Position numbers and translations under genes: made by a program. Of a stretch of DNA of 64,000 nt, positions 1 through 10,057 are shown one piece after another; position 1 is the stretch's first letter; every line of letters begins with the position of its first letter. Under the pieces are notes generated by a model, which was not told the DNA's origin, searched no databases, and was given only the letters and a program-made list of their open reading frames with translations. Source of the DNA: Bimastos eiseni. Its lineage: Eukaryota; Annelida; Clitellata; Crassiclitellata; Lumbricidae. The stretch spans positions 2,701,954-2,765,953 of the forward strand of contig OY365808.1 of assembly GCA_959347315.1 (NCBI GenBank), in the 5' to 3' direction.

Positions 1-1260
1 ATCATTCACTCATTCATTTTTTCTGAGCATTTATATAGCGTCCATTAGAGAAGCCCAGTCACGACTAAAGAAAAAAGACTTGAGTGCCTTATAAAAACTT
101 GACAGTTGGGCCACAAGCAATGAGCTTAATACTAACATAACATAACTATAACAATATGACGTAACAATTGTTTTTATTGATCCCAAGAACGTGTAAATGC
201 AAGTATGAATCAAATCTAATAATAAGAAAAGGGGTCCAGAGGGAAGAAAAGTCGTGAGTGGACACAAATCCCTTTAGTCGGGTCACCCTAATTCCATTTC
301 TTTCCATGTCGCCAATTCAAAATCTCATTCAGAGCTAACAAGCACAAACACAGACGAAAGGCAAACGCACACATACAGCCACTGATATTCCTACACAAAT
401 AAATACGCACGATGGGAGACACAGATGTAGACACAAAGACAGGGACACGGCACTGACAAAGACACACACTGCAGTGAGGCACAGGAACTATTACACGCAC
501 TCAAACTACTGTACGCTCCCACACATTGCAGACGTTTTATTCGGATTTGGTTTTTTCAGATGCGAAGCAGCAGCCATTTGTTTTCCCCAATTTAGGACTG
601 AAACGGTATTATAATAACTCCGAAGGAGATTTTGAATCTGCGATATGGAAAGAAATGGAATTCTACTCAAAAGGAAACCGACAATGTAGGCTTTTTAATG
701 GCCCTATAGTAGTAGGCTACTGTTGATTAAGCCAATCGTCTGAGAGTAGGCCTACGCTTAGCTGCAAACTCCAAATTTTTCAAGCACAATGCCTACTTTA
801 AAGCCTTGTCAAAAGTAAACGCCTATTCACAAGCTTTCTTCTCGTGGATAAGCCCAGGTATATAAGTAAGCTATCACTCTGAGGTGACCTTTCAAGTGGC
901 GCTCTTGGAGTCTCTAGCTTACCATTAGTACGATTACGCTTACGATTTTTCTTGATCTCAATTTGTATCGTTTGCACAGAGGCTTGACTTTTTAGCGTAA
1001 GAAATTCTGAGAACGTTAAACATAAATTTAGAAATTGGTTGCAGCCAAACGTTAATGAGTCAGAATGACGTAAGCGGAAGTATAGATTCAAGAGACATGC
1101 TCGTTGGGAGATTTCGCTTTCTGATGCCGGTTCCATTTGATCAGTTTAGGTTAATTTCATCTTATTTTGTATTATGTCAAAGTAATTTCAGTCAACGGAA
1201 ACGATCTTTGCTGTCACAAGATGTCACTAAACGATTCTTAAGCATGGCTAACTGCGTTGT
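1..1260. other. Intergenic, no gene recognised
   Basis: I see no coding exon here. Around 28-45 there is a reversed TTTATATAGCG word of the kind that ends several LINE/SINE copies in this window. At 340-470 the plus strand is rich in ACACA/GACA simple sequence. The short open frames match nothing I recognise. Confidence 0.5.
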
Positions 1261-1267
1261 AATAGCA

Positions 1268-1360
1268 GTTTCAGTTTAAGGACTTATTGTGATTACAAAG
1301 ATCAATATAGCGTCACCCTCCTCCTTGATCCAGGCCTGGGACTGGCACAGAGAGAGTACA
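1268..1360 (+). repeat. Rep-A dispersed repeat, copy 1
   Basis: This is a diverged member of the family that recurs about 19 times in the window. It has a CAGTTTAAGGAC-like left part, then GCGTCACCCTCCTCC, then CAGGCCTGGGACTGGCA. No tRNA-type A or B box is visible and the class is unknown. A LINE/SINE-like tail word, TTTATATAGCACC, follows near 1441. Confidence 0.7.
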
Positions 1361-1784
1361 AACAGCGAAGGAGTAAGCTTATAGGAAACGCTATAGTTGC
1401 TTGTAAATAATATATTCATTTCATTAATAATTTCGAAGATTTATATAGCACCTCTTCAAGGCTCATACTCAGGAGAGCCCACGATCACAGCAAGGCTGAA
1501 AAGAACTGTTTTAAAGCGAATAGGCCAATAAGAATAGTAAGGATGGACCCTGGGGACAAGTCGTTTCGCCAATTCAATATTTAACTAAATCTTTGTGGCT
1601 GCCAGAAATATCTACACTGACTTTCTCTTATTTTTAGGTCTTCGCTGACCATTAAATCAGAGGAGTTTAACGCCTTCTTCTGGAATAAAAGCCGTTGATA
1701 TTGAAATGATAACTTCGCGTTCAATTTTCTGTAATAAGCCTATCAAAGCTCGAAGAGGCAAACACTTATCACCAAAGAAAGGTT

Positions 1785-2260
1785 CCTGTTTATATTGAGA
1801 GTTTGATGAACATATTGAAGGTGTCCTAAAGTTTGAACGTTACGCACCAGTAGGTCTACCGGAAAAATGATCAATGTAAAAGGACTTGAAATGATACCAA
1901 CGATATAACAGAATTCGGCTAATTATATTGAGAGTTAAACAAACATGCTTGAGGTGTCCAAGATTTTGAGCGTTCTGTATCACTACAAGGAAATCAATCG
2001 TTGAAAAGTGAGCTACAATCACTCTAACGTTAGGGAAGTTGCAGTTTATATTAAGAGTTTAATGAACGTGTTTCAGATGTCCAAGATTTTTAAAGTTCTG
2101 TATTAGTAGAGGATAAGCAATGAAAGAGAATTATTACTCAAGAAATCATACCAGCAATAGAAAAGTTGCAGTTTGCATTGAGCCTGAACATCTTTCAGGT
2201 GTCCGAGATTTTGAACATTCTGTCTTAATGCAGGAAAAACAATATTGGAAATTTCGCCGA
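1785..2260. repeat. Degenerate tandem repeat, four units of about 125 bp
   Basis: Four successive blocks begin with a TTATATTGAGAG-like segment near 1788, 1922, 2044 and 2171. Each continues into AGGTGTCCAAGATTTTGA and a TTCTGTAT-like segment. The spacing is about 133, 123 and 126 bp, and the units differ by point changes and small indels, so the array is old. Single related segments (AGGTGTCCAAA) occur near 4160, 5265 and 46915, so the unit is also dispersed. No coding potential is evident. Confidence 0.7.
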
Positions 2261-3845
2261 AGTGTTTGAGATCATTTGCATTGGCTGAATTATCGTTGAC
2301 TTCCGTCTGCTCTTTTCTAATTGCGTCGGATTGAAATATTGGCAATGCGCCGAGATTATATCGCAATTCGCCATTCTCTAGGCCTAAAGCAAACGTTAAG
2401 AAACAGGGCGAATAGATCTGTCACCTGATCAGTGTGTTTACGCAGCGAGATTTAAATGTACAGTTTCAACAGTCACTGCGAGTCATATTTCTGTGAATAG
2501 ACTTTCTCGCATGCTGTAGGAGATACCGCGATGCGTTATTAATGCAAAATTCGACAGTTCAACGCTAGTTCTGAGAATTTCATAGGTGAATGGAATTGGT
2601 CAATGAAAGGATATTCTACGCAGGTCATTCATACTTTGAATATTATATTGGATCAAATACATGATATGATAACACAGCCTTATTCTGCTGAAACTCGGTC
2701 GGATCATCCCTCTACGTCTCTGGGCAAGGTTATCTAACTTAACGCAACACGCGTGAATGAGCCATGGTTCAGTGCCTAGTTTTAGAGTAGCGCTATATAA
2801 ATTTGTGGCTTACGATTACGACTACCGAGGCTGAATTTCAACAACGAACGACACTAGGAGCACCATCGACTGATAGATATCTTGTACTCTATGACAAGTC
2901 AGTCGATTAGTTATTGTTAGAAATAGGCCTATCGTAAATGAAACCGATTTGAGCATTTCAGAGTAGAATTCTTTTAATGATGCGGTGTCGACAAGCCTAT
3001 TCACCTCTGGACAACTCCTCTGACGTGGCGGAGCTCATGTAGATTCGCTGGTGGTCTGCGCAGTGCTTACGAAAAGCGCTCTATCAACTATCAACTTGAA
3101 ACTTAAGACAACGATTACATTTGCTTGGGTCGCTGATTTGAAATGATCGGAATAGCAAAGTCAATGGGACCGTAAGAGTTAAGAGTAAGATGCGATTGCA
3201 AAGATTGAAGAGGAGATGATGCAATTTTCGGCTGTAGAAGAGTACTATACTAATTTACTATTGAAAACAAACGTTTTGGCAGTGCATTCAATGGCCACGC
3301 GACACTATCTACTCCATAATGGCGACAGTTTGAATTCTGTGAATCGCTCTCGATACAGTGGTTTATTAGTCTACTAATCTGGATAGTCGAATGCTCTGAA
3401 CAATCTTTTTGAATTGGCGTCGCGCTCGTGGATAAGCTGGGGCCCTGCGTTTAGGTTTCAGTGGCGATTTCGTAAGTTTTAAGTTCACTGTCGCGAACTG
3501 TAATTCCATGGTGTCATGTTGGATATTGAGCAACGCGAGAGTGGGAATCATTTGTGCATTAATTACATTGGCCTATATAAAATTTCGTAGGCCAACGGAA
3601 TACAATGTAGACTTCGCTTGACGGCTCAGAGCTCCGCACACTTGAGGTTCGTTACAACACGCTTTGGTTGTGGATATTGCAGCCAAAGACAGCGTTACAT
3701 TCAGTTTCTGCTGAATATGAAGGTTTTTACTCGTCAAGTAATTATGCGGAGCACAAACGACCATAAAGTGTGAATAGAAACAACATGAATAACTATGATT
3801 GGATACAGATCGATAACGTAAGCAGTCATTTTGGTATATTAGTAG
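2260..3845. other. Intergenic, no gene recognised
   Basis: No exon or RNA gene is recognised. Near 2790 there is a GCGCTATATAAATTT word followed by TTACGATTACGA, which resembles the 3' end of a LINE or SINE copy. The rest is AT-rich unique-looking sequence. Confidence 0.45.
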
Positions 3846-3849
3846 TGGT

Positions 3850-4060
3850 AGTTGCAGTTTAACAACACTGTTTTAACAAAGATCATTAGTGTCACCCTCC
3901 TCCTTTATTCAGGCTTGGGACTGGCGCTAACAGAGTTCAAACGGTGGCTGAGTTCTTTTGGCATATTGATAATGGTTGAACCATATCATCAATGGATGCA
4001 GAGTTTAGCGACAGCTTTTGACAACAAAGGCCGTTTACGTCGACGGAAAGTTGCTTGGCA
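3850..4060 (+). repeat. Rep-A copy 2 followed by Rep-B module
   Basis: Rep-A (GTTGCAGTTTAACAACACTG ... GTGTCACCCTCCTCC ... GGCTTGGGACTGGCGCT) runs to about 3935. After about 60 bp comes a second shared module at 3995-4050, with GAGTTTAGCGACAGC, then CAACAAAGGCCGTT and ACGTCGAC. The same order A then B is seen at 31485-31705 and 48788-48990, so A and B look like two parts of one element of about 200 bp. The starts of A and B resemble each other (GTTTAACGACA), which suggests an internal duplication. Confidence 0.7.
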
Positions 4061-4139
4061 TATTACATCACTCAAGGCTACGAAGGACGCAATTGATACA
4101 TCATATGAAGTCAACCTAGTCGAATGTAGGCTTTAATAG

Positions 4140-5090
4140 CACCAGACGAGTCTCTTTTTAAGGTGTCCAAATTGGAACATGGTAAGCGTGTTGCAAAGTC
4201 ACTGTTTGTCGAAATATTGTCTATGCAAGGAAGACAATGAGTGAAGAAAGTTATCCTAATGTCGTCGAATTATAAGAACGACACTCTATATCGATCAGTT
4301 ACAGTTGCGACCAATGTTTGATCATTGTCACCATCTATTGGACCTTCATGTCTTCAGCCAGATATACGTAGTTCAATCGTGAAACATTCTGACGCTATAG
4401 AATGCTTTAAGAGCACGATATGCTGGAAGTATAGGCCAACGAGTACACATGCAGTGTTTAGTGACATCAAGAAGTCGATTTCATATTACATTTTTGCAGA
4501 CAATTTGACGAAAATTCATGGAATTATTTGACTTTCAATGCTTTTTTCCACGCCTTTAGAACGTTTTTAACTGATATTATAAAGGTGAGAACTGTACTAT
4601 AAGTAAAACAATGCATTGCGGTCGTTCACAGCGCATTAGGGTTCAACATTTTTCACCATAGCTTCAATACAGAAAATTGTCCTAGTAGCTAGTGATAAAT
4701 GGATGGATCCAGAGTTTAACATCTTATGACAACCAAGGGCGTTAAAATCGACAGAGATTGTTCGGGCAGCTAGTAAAATCCAGCTCCTGGTTTTCATTTT
4801 AGCAGATGATTTCTTTATATTCCAAGGCTTAAGCGCTGTCTTGCGATTTAAACTAATCGCGAGCTCGGAGAAGTAGGTGGGCTTTCAGTGGTTTTATTGC
4901 GTCATTGGAAAGTGTTAAAGAGTTGTCTAAAAACGTAATTCCGTGCTCTACGTTCGGTGCTTCGCTGGCGATTGGATTCCAAGAGTTAAATGACACACTG
5001 TAGCATATAAGTCTAAGTGTTGCGATATGCAATAACCGTCTACAATTCTCTCTGTATTTAGCATTGATGCGACAAAGCGAATTGCTGGTC
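4140..5090. repeat. Diverged dispersed-repeat remnants
   Basis: At about 4155-4250 there is a single copy related to the 1785-2260 tandem unit (AGGTGTCCAAATTGG, then GGAAGACAATGAG). At 4705-4770 there is a Rep-B-like block (GAGTTTAACATCTTATGACA). No gene is seen between them. Confidence 0.5.
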
Positions 5091-5094
5091 AGTT

Positions 5095-5195
5095 AGTTGC
5101 TGGCGACGACAACATGTAATAATAATGGCCAATAGCGTCGCCCTTCTCTTTTCTTCAGGCTTGGGTTGGCATTGCCAGGGTGTTGATATCGTTAC
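5095..5195 (+). repeat. Rep-A dispersed repeat, copy 3
   Basis: It carries ATAGCGTCGCCCTTCTC and then CAGGCTTGGGTTGGCATTGCC. The left end is more diverged than in other copies. The small hairpin TTGGCATTGCCAGG at its right side is retained. Confidence 0.65.
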
Positions 5196-5800
5196 AGCCA
5201 TGGTGGATAACACGTTGGCAAAGGTATCAATTACTATGTACATATAGCAGCATATGAAAATGTTTTGAAGGTGTCTAACATGAAACATTAATTCGTGTCG
5301 CTAAATCAGTGCTTGTACCAGCCAACTGGAGTAAACGCAACAGATTGATCTCAAAATAGGGCGGACAATTCGTAGTCAGACTATTGGAATCGTTTCCGGT
5401 GAAAACGATTGACTTCAACGGATGAGTTTAAACAAATCTTGGACTTTTACATTGGTCGAGTTTTGTCCGAACTCACTTAAGGCTTCGCTGCATGTATTGA
5501 CCCTTCGTGGAAGCCACATCGATTACTGCCCTGGGCACTTTCGCTTGCCATTAACATCGAGAGTATTGCTTTTAGGCAACACTTCGGAAATTCAGAGTAT
5601 ACGCTCGACACGCGATAACATTTCAAGGAGAGATTTACATCGGTTTGGAGTTGCTTTGGAGATCATTGGAAGTTGGAACATGTTCCTCGATCGGGCGATA
5701 TAGAAGCGTTTATAAGGAAGGTCGTGTTTTCTTGAGTGATCTACACTCTGTTTGCAACATATATCTTTGAACCCCACGTGACACATCATATAGAGAACCT

Positions 5801-5995
5801 GAACGCCTACATCCAATCAGAAAAAAACTTTTAAACGTTTTGCTCCTATCAGAAAGAGGCTTTCAAACGCCTCATCCAATCGGAAAGGGGCTTTCAAACG
5901 CCTCATCCCCAATCGGAAAGGGGCTTTCAAACGCCTCATCCCCAATCGGAAAGGGGCTTTCAAACGCCTCGTCCAATAGGACAGAGGATCTCAAA
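5801..5995 (+). promoter_or_regulatory. CCAAT-box tandem array upstream of the GPCR
   Basis: Six head-to-tail units of 31-33 bp each carry CCAAT or a one-base variant, at 5813, 5845 (degenerate CCTAT), 5876, 5909, 5942 and 5973. The three central units are nearly identical (CCAATCGGAAAGGGGC, then TTTCAAACGCCTCATC). The flanking bases fit the NF-Y site consensus CCAATCRG. The array ends about 34 bp before the first ATG of the receptor at 6011, so it lies in the proximal promoter or 5' UTR. NF-Y sites spaced by about 32 bp (three helical turns) are known from vertebrate cell-cycle promoters; that this array binds NF-Y is inference. The frame is open through the array but contains no ATG. Confidence 0.6.
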
Positions 5996-6010
5996 GGTCT
6001 TCGCCAAACG

Positions 6011-7234
6011 ATGTCTTCCAACTCAACGATAAGCATGGAGCTGCGTCTCTTCCAGATCTCCGTCAACATCTACCTGGTGAGCGCCCTCTCTCTCTTCGGA
6101 ATCCTTGGCAACGTCCTCAGCATCATCGTCCTCGGCCGCGATCGATCGATGCGCCGCACGACCCGCTTCCTTCTTCAGATGCTGGCCGTCGCCGACGCCG
6201 CCTACCTCGTCTCCTGCCTCTTCTACCAGACGCTCAAGTCCGTCTGCGACCTCACGGACTGGGTCCCTGCCATCAAATCCAGCTGGGCATACATCGAACC
6301 CCTCGCCTGGCCGTGCGCTTCCATCGCACAGACGTCCACCGTCTGGCTAGTGGTGGTAGTGACCGCCGATCGATACGTGGCCATCTGCCGTCCCTTGCAC
6401 GCCCCGCAGTACAGCACCGTGACCCGTACCCGTGTCGCGGTAGTCCTAGTCTGGACTCTATCCATCCTCTACAACGTCCCGAGGTTCTTCGAGCGCGCCG
6501 TCGGGGAGCAGCTGGACCCTGCGACGAATGCTACGAAGACTGGAGCGCTGAGAACGAGCTTCCGCGAGAACCAGATATACGTTCTCGTCTATAAGACGGG
6601 ACTGTTCTTCGTCGTGCGATTCCTCGTCCCGTTCTCCTCTCTCGCCTTCTTTAACACCTGCCTGATCCGAGCCATCGACAAGTCACGACGACGCCAGGAC
6701 AAGACTCAGGACGTCCGGCGACAGCGTAAGAACCACACCCTCATGCTCGTCATTGTCGTCATCGTCTTCGTCCTGTGCGAGGTCCCGGATCTTCTCCTGA
6801 GGCTCTGGCTCGCCTGTAAGAGCCTCGTTCCCAACGTCGTCTACCCACTCGAGCCCCTGAGGTTCGTCAACGTGACCAGCAACATGCTGCTGACGGTCAA
6901 CTCGTGCATCAACTTCGTCATTTACTGCCTACTCGGGCGGCAGTTCAAGGCCATCTTGGTGAGGTTGGTCTGCAGGAGGGGCCGTCGACGGAGGTCCCAG
7001 CCCCTCAGGCAATTCATCACGAAGCGTCGCCGGCTGCGGTCCGCCCTCGACGAGAGAAGAGGGACCCTGGACACGGGAAGGGGCCCGTGCAGCAGCTCCG
7101 AGGTAGAGCGGGATAGAATATCGACAATTGTGCAGGGATCATATGCGTTGCCGTACAGCACAAGCAGACAGACCGTGTGGGGGTTGGAAAGGGAGAGGGC
7201 CCTTGTACACCGCCACAGCGAAGACTTCTACTGA
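6011..7234 (+). CDS. Class A neuropeptide-type GPCR (FMRFamide-receptor-like), single exon
   Basis: Predicted 407-residue seven-helix receptor of the plasma membrane. Residues from the ATG at 6011: N-glycosylation site NST at 4-6; TM1 with G33-N34; TM2 with LAVAD (D62); TM3 with C102 and D120-R121-Y122; TM4 with W148 and then NVPRFFE; glycosylation site NAT at 173-175 in loop 2; TM5 with P207; TM6 with FVLCEVP (253-259); TM7 with N301-FVI-Y305, the NPxxY position. The C-tail is basic (RRGRRRR, KRRRLR) and serine-rich. NVPRFFE and the SCINFVIYCLLGRQFK end of TM7 resemble FMRFamide and related peptide receptors; the ligand is unknown. The frame is open upstream to 5840 but has no ATG there, so 6011 (A at -3) is preferred; 6035 is an alternative. 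Loop 2 has no cysteine to pair with C102, and the usual TM6 tryptophan is glutamate. No introns are seen. GC content is far above the flanks. Confidence 0.88.
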   Translation: MSSNSTISMELRLFQISVNIYLVSALSLFGILGNVLSIIVLGRDRSMRRTTRFLLQMLAVADAAYLVSCLFYQTLKSVCDLTDWVPAIKSSWAYIEPLAWPCASIAQTSTVWLVVVVTADRYVAICRPLHAPQYSTVTRTRVAVVLVWTLSILYNVPRFFERAVGEQLDPATNATKTGALRTSFRENQIYVLVYKTGLFFVVRFLVPFSSLAFFNTCLIRAIDKSRRRQDKTQDVRRQRKNHTLMLVIVVIVFVLCEVPDLLLRLWLACKSLVPNVVYPLEPLRFVNVTSNMLLTVNSCINFVIYCLLGRQFKAILVRLVCRRGRRRRSQPLRQFITKRRRLRSALDERRGTLDTGRGPCSSSEVERDRISTIVQGSYALPYSTSRQTVWGLERERALVHRHSEDFY

Positions 7235-8350
7235 ACCAGGAAGGACTCCGTTGTGTAAATTATATTCTCATAGGATAAAGAAAACCCGCCTTTCAATCTA
7301 CAACTGAACTTGCGCGTAAAAAACGTTTGACAGTCGGTTCTACGAATTCTGTTGAAGTGTTTGTAGGACTTGATTTCGTTTAAAATCAGGCTGAGGTCAA
7401 CCAGGTAGGCAAGAAGGTTGAGGCAGTCTAACGCAGACAGACAGATATATAGAGACAGACAATCCGTCAGACCTTCAGGGAGACAAACAGATTTACAGAT
7501 AGACAGACAGCCTTATCAGAGATGCTCCCAGTGCGAAATCCCAGCGGGAAATGAAACAATGAAATGTGGTAGGTCTATAGGCCTATGTAATCTATAAAGC
7601 GTCCCCTCTTTGCTTGCTTTGGCCGATCGTTTTGTCTTGGTAAGTCACCTATTACACCCTTCCAAAACAGGGCCATGACTTTCCGTATCTCATATTTAAT
7701 TAAACGTTTTCGAAGATTAACATTACAGTACATTATGAGCAAGTCCTTACCTTACTTTCTGTAACCTTATTTTAAAAGCTACCTATAGTTTTATTTGTCG
7801 TCTCTAGCGCTACCTTTCTGCAACCTTTCGTCACTATTAATTGCCACGCCTCAAATTCTTGTATTACGTAACGGCATAGAAACTTTTCAAGTAGGCCTAC
7901 ATGGAACACCATGTTTCGGAATTTGTTCATATATGCATTTTTGACAGATACGCTGGAACTCGAACTATCGGAATAGAAATTATAGTAGAATAGAAATAGT
8001 GGCAGTTTAATAAAGGAAAAAATGACAGTAATAGAAAATAGCGACAGTCGAATAGAAATAACAAAAATTGAATGAAAATCATGGGAGTTGAATGGAAATA
8101 GTGACAGTTGAATTGACTGTCGGGTTAAATCGAATTCCATGGACAGCGTCTCTAAATTAAACAATTATTTTATTACGTGAAATGTTAAAAGTGATTTTCT
8201 TTGAAATGGTTGAAAACTTAGTTGCTTGCTACTGAAGTCTCGGATAATCAAGCAAGTTCTGTCAACAGGCACTTAAGTGTTGCTGCGTACACATATAAGG
8301 TCACATTGATATTTATATTGATATATACATGTAATGTGCATTTTACACAT
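7235..8350. other. GPCR 3' flank and intergenic DNA
   Basis: No AATAAA close to the stop codon was seen. GACAGACAGA-type simple sequence lies at 7430-7515. Near 8000-8110 a short motif of the type AATAGAAATAGTGACAGTTGA recurs imperfectly about six times. No exon is recognised. Confidence 0.5.
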
Positions 8351-8353
8351 GTT

Positions 8354-8612
8354 GTATGTATGTATGTATGTATGTATGTATGTATGTATGTATGTGTGTG
8401 TATGTATGTATGTATGTATGAATGTATGTATGTATGTATGTGTGTGTATGTATGTATGTATGCATGTATGTATGAATGTATGTATGTATGTGTGTGTGTA
8501 TCTTTGCATGTATGTATGTATGTATGTATGTATGTATGTATGTATGTATGTATGTGTATGTATGTATGTATGTATGTATGTATGTATGTATGTATGTATG
8601 TATGTATGTATT
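8354..8612. repeat. (ATGT)n tetranucleotide microsatellite
   Basis: About 260 bp of nearly pure TATG repeats with a few interruptions (GTGTG, AATG, a short TCTTTGC break). It creates long open frames on both strands that are artefacts. Confidence 0.97.
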
Positions 8613-9335
8613 TCGTGAGTGTATATTTGTGTATGTATGTATAATGCCATGTAAGTATATATATATATACCATTCAGTAAAAACTTTTGTATGCATTATG
8701 ATGCAGATGGTTTCTGTGGAGCCGATAAATTTTTGTTTTAAGAATAGCGCCTCATAAGTGACGTACAGGTAACGGATTGAACTACAAAGTGATTGGAAAA
8801 TCAAATCCAACCGGGTATCTAGAAAAGCCTACCTAAAACTATCCATTTAATGTTCTCGGCGTCGGCAACTTTTATCAATTATTCACCAATCTCTCACAAA
8901 CAATGCGTTGGACATCACCGCCCAATGGTTTGACGTTAGACTGCTAAAGCCGAATGCGGGGATTGAGTTTCTCATTCATGTCGTTGTCAATTTTCACCCG
9001 ACAGAGAGCGAGCAAATTCTGTTTGATGTCACGTCAAAATGTCACACAAAAATAGATCCCAATAAACGGTTTTAATATATGGTGACACAAAAGTTCGTTC
9101 ACCGTTTTCAAACTTAAATATCTCGGTCAAAATGATTCGAATCTGTTATAAAAATTTCTACAGGACCCGCATATTAAATAATCCTGAAAATATTAGGTCG
9201 ACCGTGCGTTAAATGACGTGACAGCGTACGCTGCGGCGCGCTAGGTGCCTTTTTAGGCTCGTGCATTGTATCTGTATGTGACGTCACCATTATTAACGCC
9301 GCTTAATTGAGTAAAAATAGGAGCGTTGACAATGG

Positions 9336-9500
9336 ACAGTGGAAGACTGGTCTATTGTTGTGTTCACCGATGATGAGTCGCAGTTAAAGGTGTTTGATGT
9401 AACGAAAGCACAAAACGCTACTGTTTGGGGTTCACAGGAAGAGCAGAATGTTCCGCCTGCTCCACAGATGAAGTTTAGTCCGTCAATGATAATGGCTAGA
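9336..9500 (+). pseudogene. Tc1/mariner-like transposase fragment
   Basis: The frame reads EDWSIVVFTDDESQLKVFD, then ATVWGSQEEQNVPPAPQMKF, then SPSMI. This resembles the segment around the second catalytic aspartate of Tc1-like transposases (W..V.FSDE, then VPP...K.P..VMVWG). After SPSMI the expected MVWG is replaced by an unrelated reading, so a frameshift or decay is likely. The frame stays open to 9620 without recognisable domain sequence. The catalytic triad is incomplete. Confidence 0.6.
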
Positions 9501-9650
9501 CTACAAAGACCCTTTTACGCATATAGCCGAAGAATCATCCAACAAAGCTCTCTGGATCTCTCTTCTATTGGGAACTTGTGGAGTATTTTGCCTCTCATAG
9601 TTTATGAAGATCCTGAGTAAAAGAATGTTGATCAGCGTGATTTGATGACT

Positions 9651-9785
9651 ATTGATCATAGGAGTATTGATCATAGGAGTATTGATCATAGGAGTATTGA
9701 TCATAGGAGTATTGATCATAGCACCATTGATCATAGCACCATTGATCATAGCACCATTGATCATAGGACTATTGACCACACAAGG
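9651..9785. repeat. 15-bp minisatellite, nine units
   Basis: Units are ATTGATCATAGGAGT (four copies), ATTGATCATAGCACC (three), ATTGATCATAGGACT (one) and a diverged last unit. The period is exactly 15 bp and stays in frame. Each unit contains the palindrome TGATCA. It lies inside the Tc1-like element, just after the transposase fragment. Confidence 0.95.
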
Positions 9786-9985
9786 ACCATTGGCTGGATC
9801 AAAGCCGCATTAGTGCCAATATATATATCATTTACAAGTGTAGGTAATGACAAAATATCAGCTAAAAAACATGAAGCCCTTCCTGAAAACACGCATTTTG
9901 AAAACGGTGAACGAACATTTGCGCCATCAAATAAAATTATATAATCTTTGAAAAAAAAGACAACAATGGATGACTGTATTTATCT

Positions 9986-9989
9986 TGCG

Positions 9990-10056
<67 letters not shown>

Positions 10057-10057
10057 C
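9986..10057. repeat. Compound (GC)n(CA)n(TA)n(CA)n microsatellite
   Basis: Four successive blocks of alternating purine-pyrimidine dinucleotides form about 70 bp without interruption. Such tracts can adopt Z-DNA or cruciform forms. Confidence 0.95.

Larger units (their letters stand above)
9078..9931 (+). mobile_element. Tc1/mariner-like DNA transposon, internally deleted
   Basis: The ends are inverted repeats of about 35 bp. The inner 20 bases, GTTCGTTCACCGTTTTCAAA at 9092-9111, recur exactly as the reverse complement at 9897-9917. The outer parts match as TATGGTGACAC against TTTGATGGCGC (right end reversed). Both ends abut a TA dinucleotide (9076-9077 and 9932-9933), as expected for the TA target duplication of the Tc1/mariner superfamily. 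Inside lies a transposase fragment and a 15-bp minisatellite. At 854 bp it is shorter than a full Tc1-like element and is certainly non-autonomous. Confidence 0.75.

Noticed and set aside
5801..5995. CRISPR-like regular repeats
   Set aside because: Units are contiguous with no unique spacers, and the genome is animal.
5840..6010. N-terminal extension of the GPCR with repeated IGKGLSNASSP units
   Set aside because: The frame is open but has no ATG; it starts only at a TTG. The repeats are better explained as the CCAAT-bearing array in the promoter or 5' UTR.
8222..8810. Long open frames on both strands (poly CMYV and YIHT)
   Set aside because: Pure products of the (ATGT)n microsatellite.
9501..9779. 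Minus-strand protein with MINGAMINTP repeats
   Set aside because: Reverse reading of the 15-bp minisatellite.
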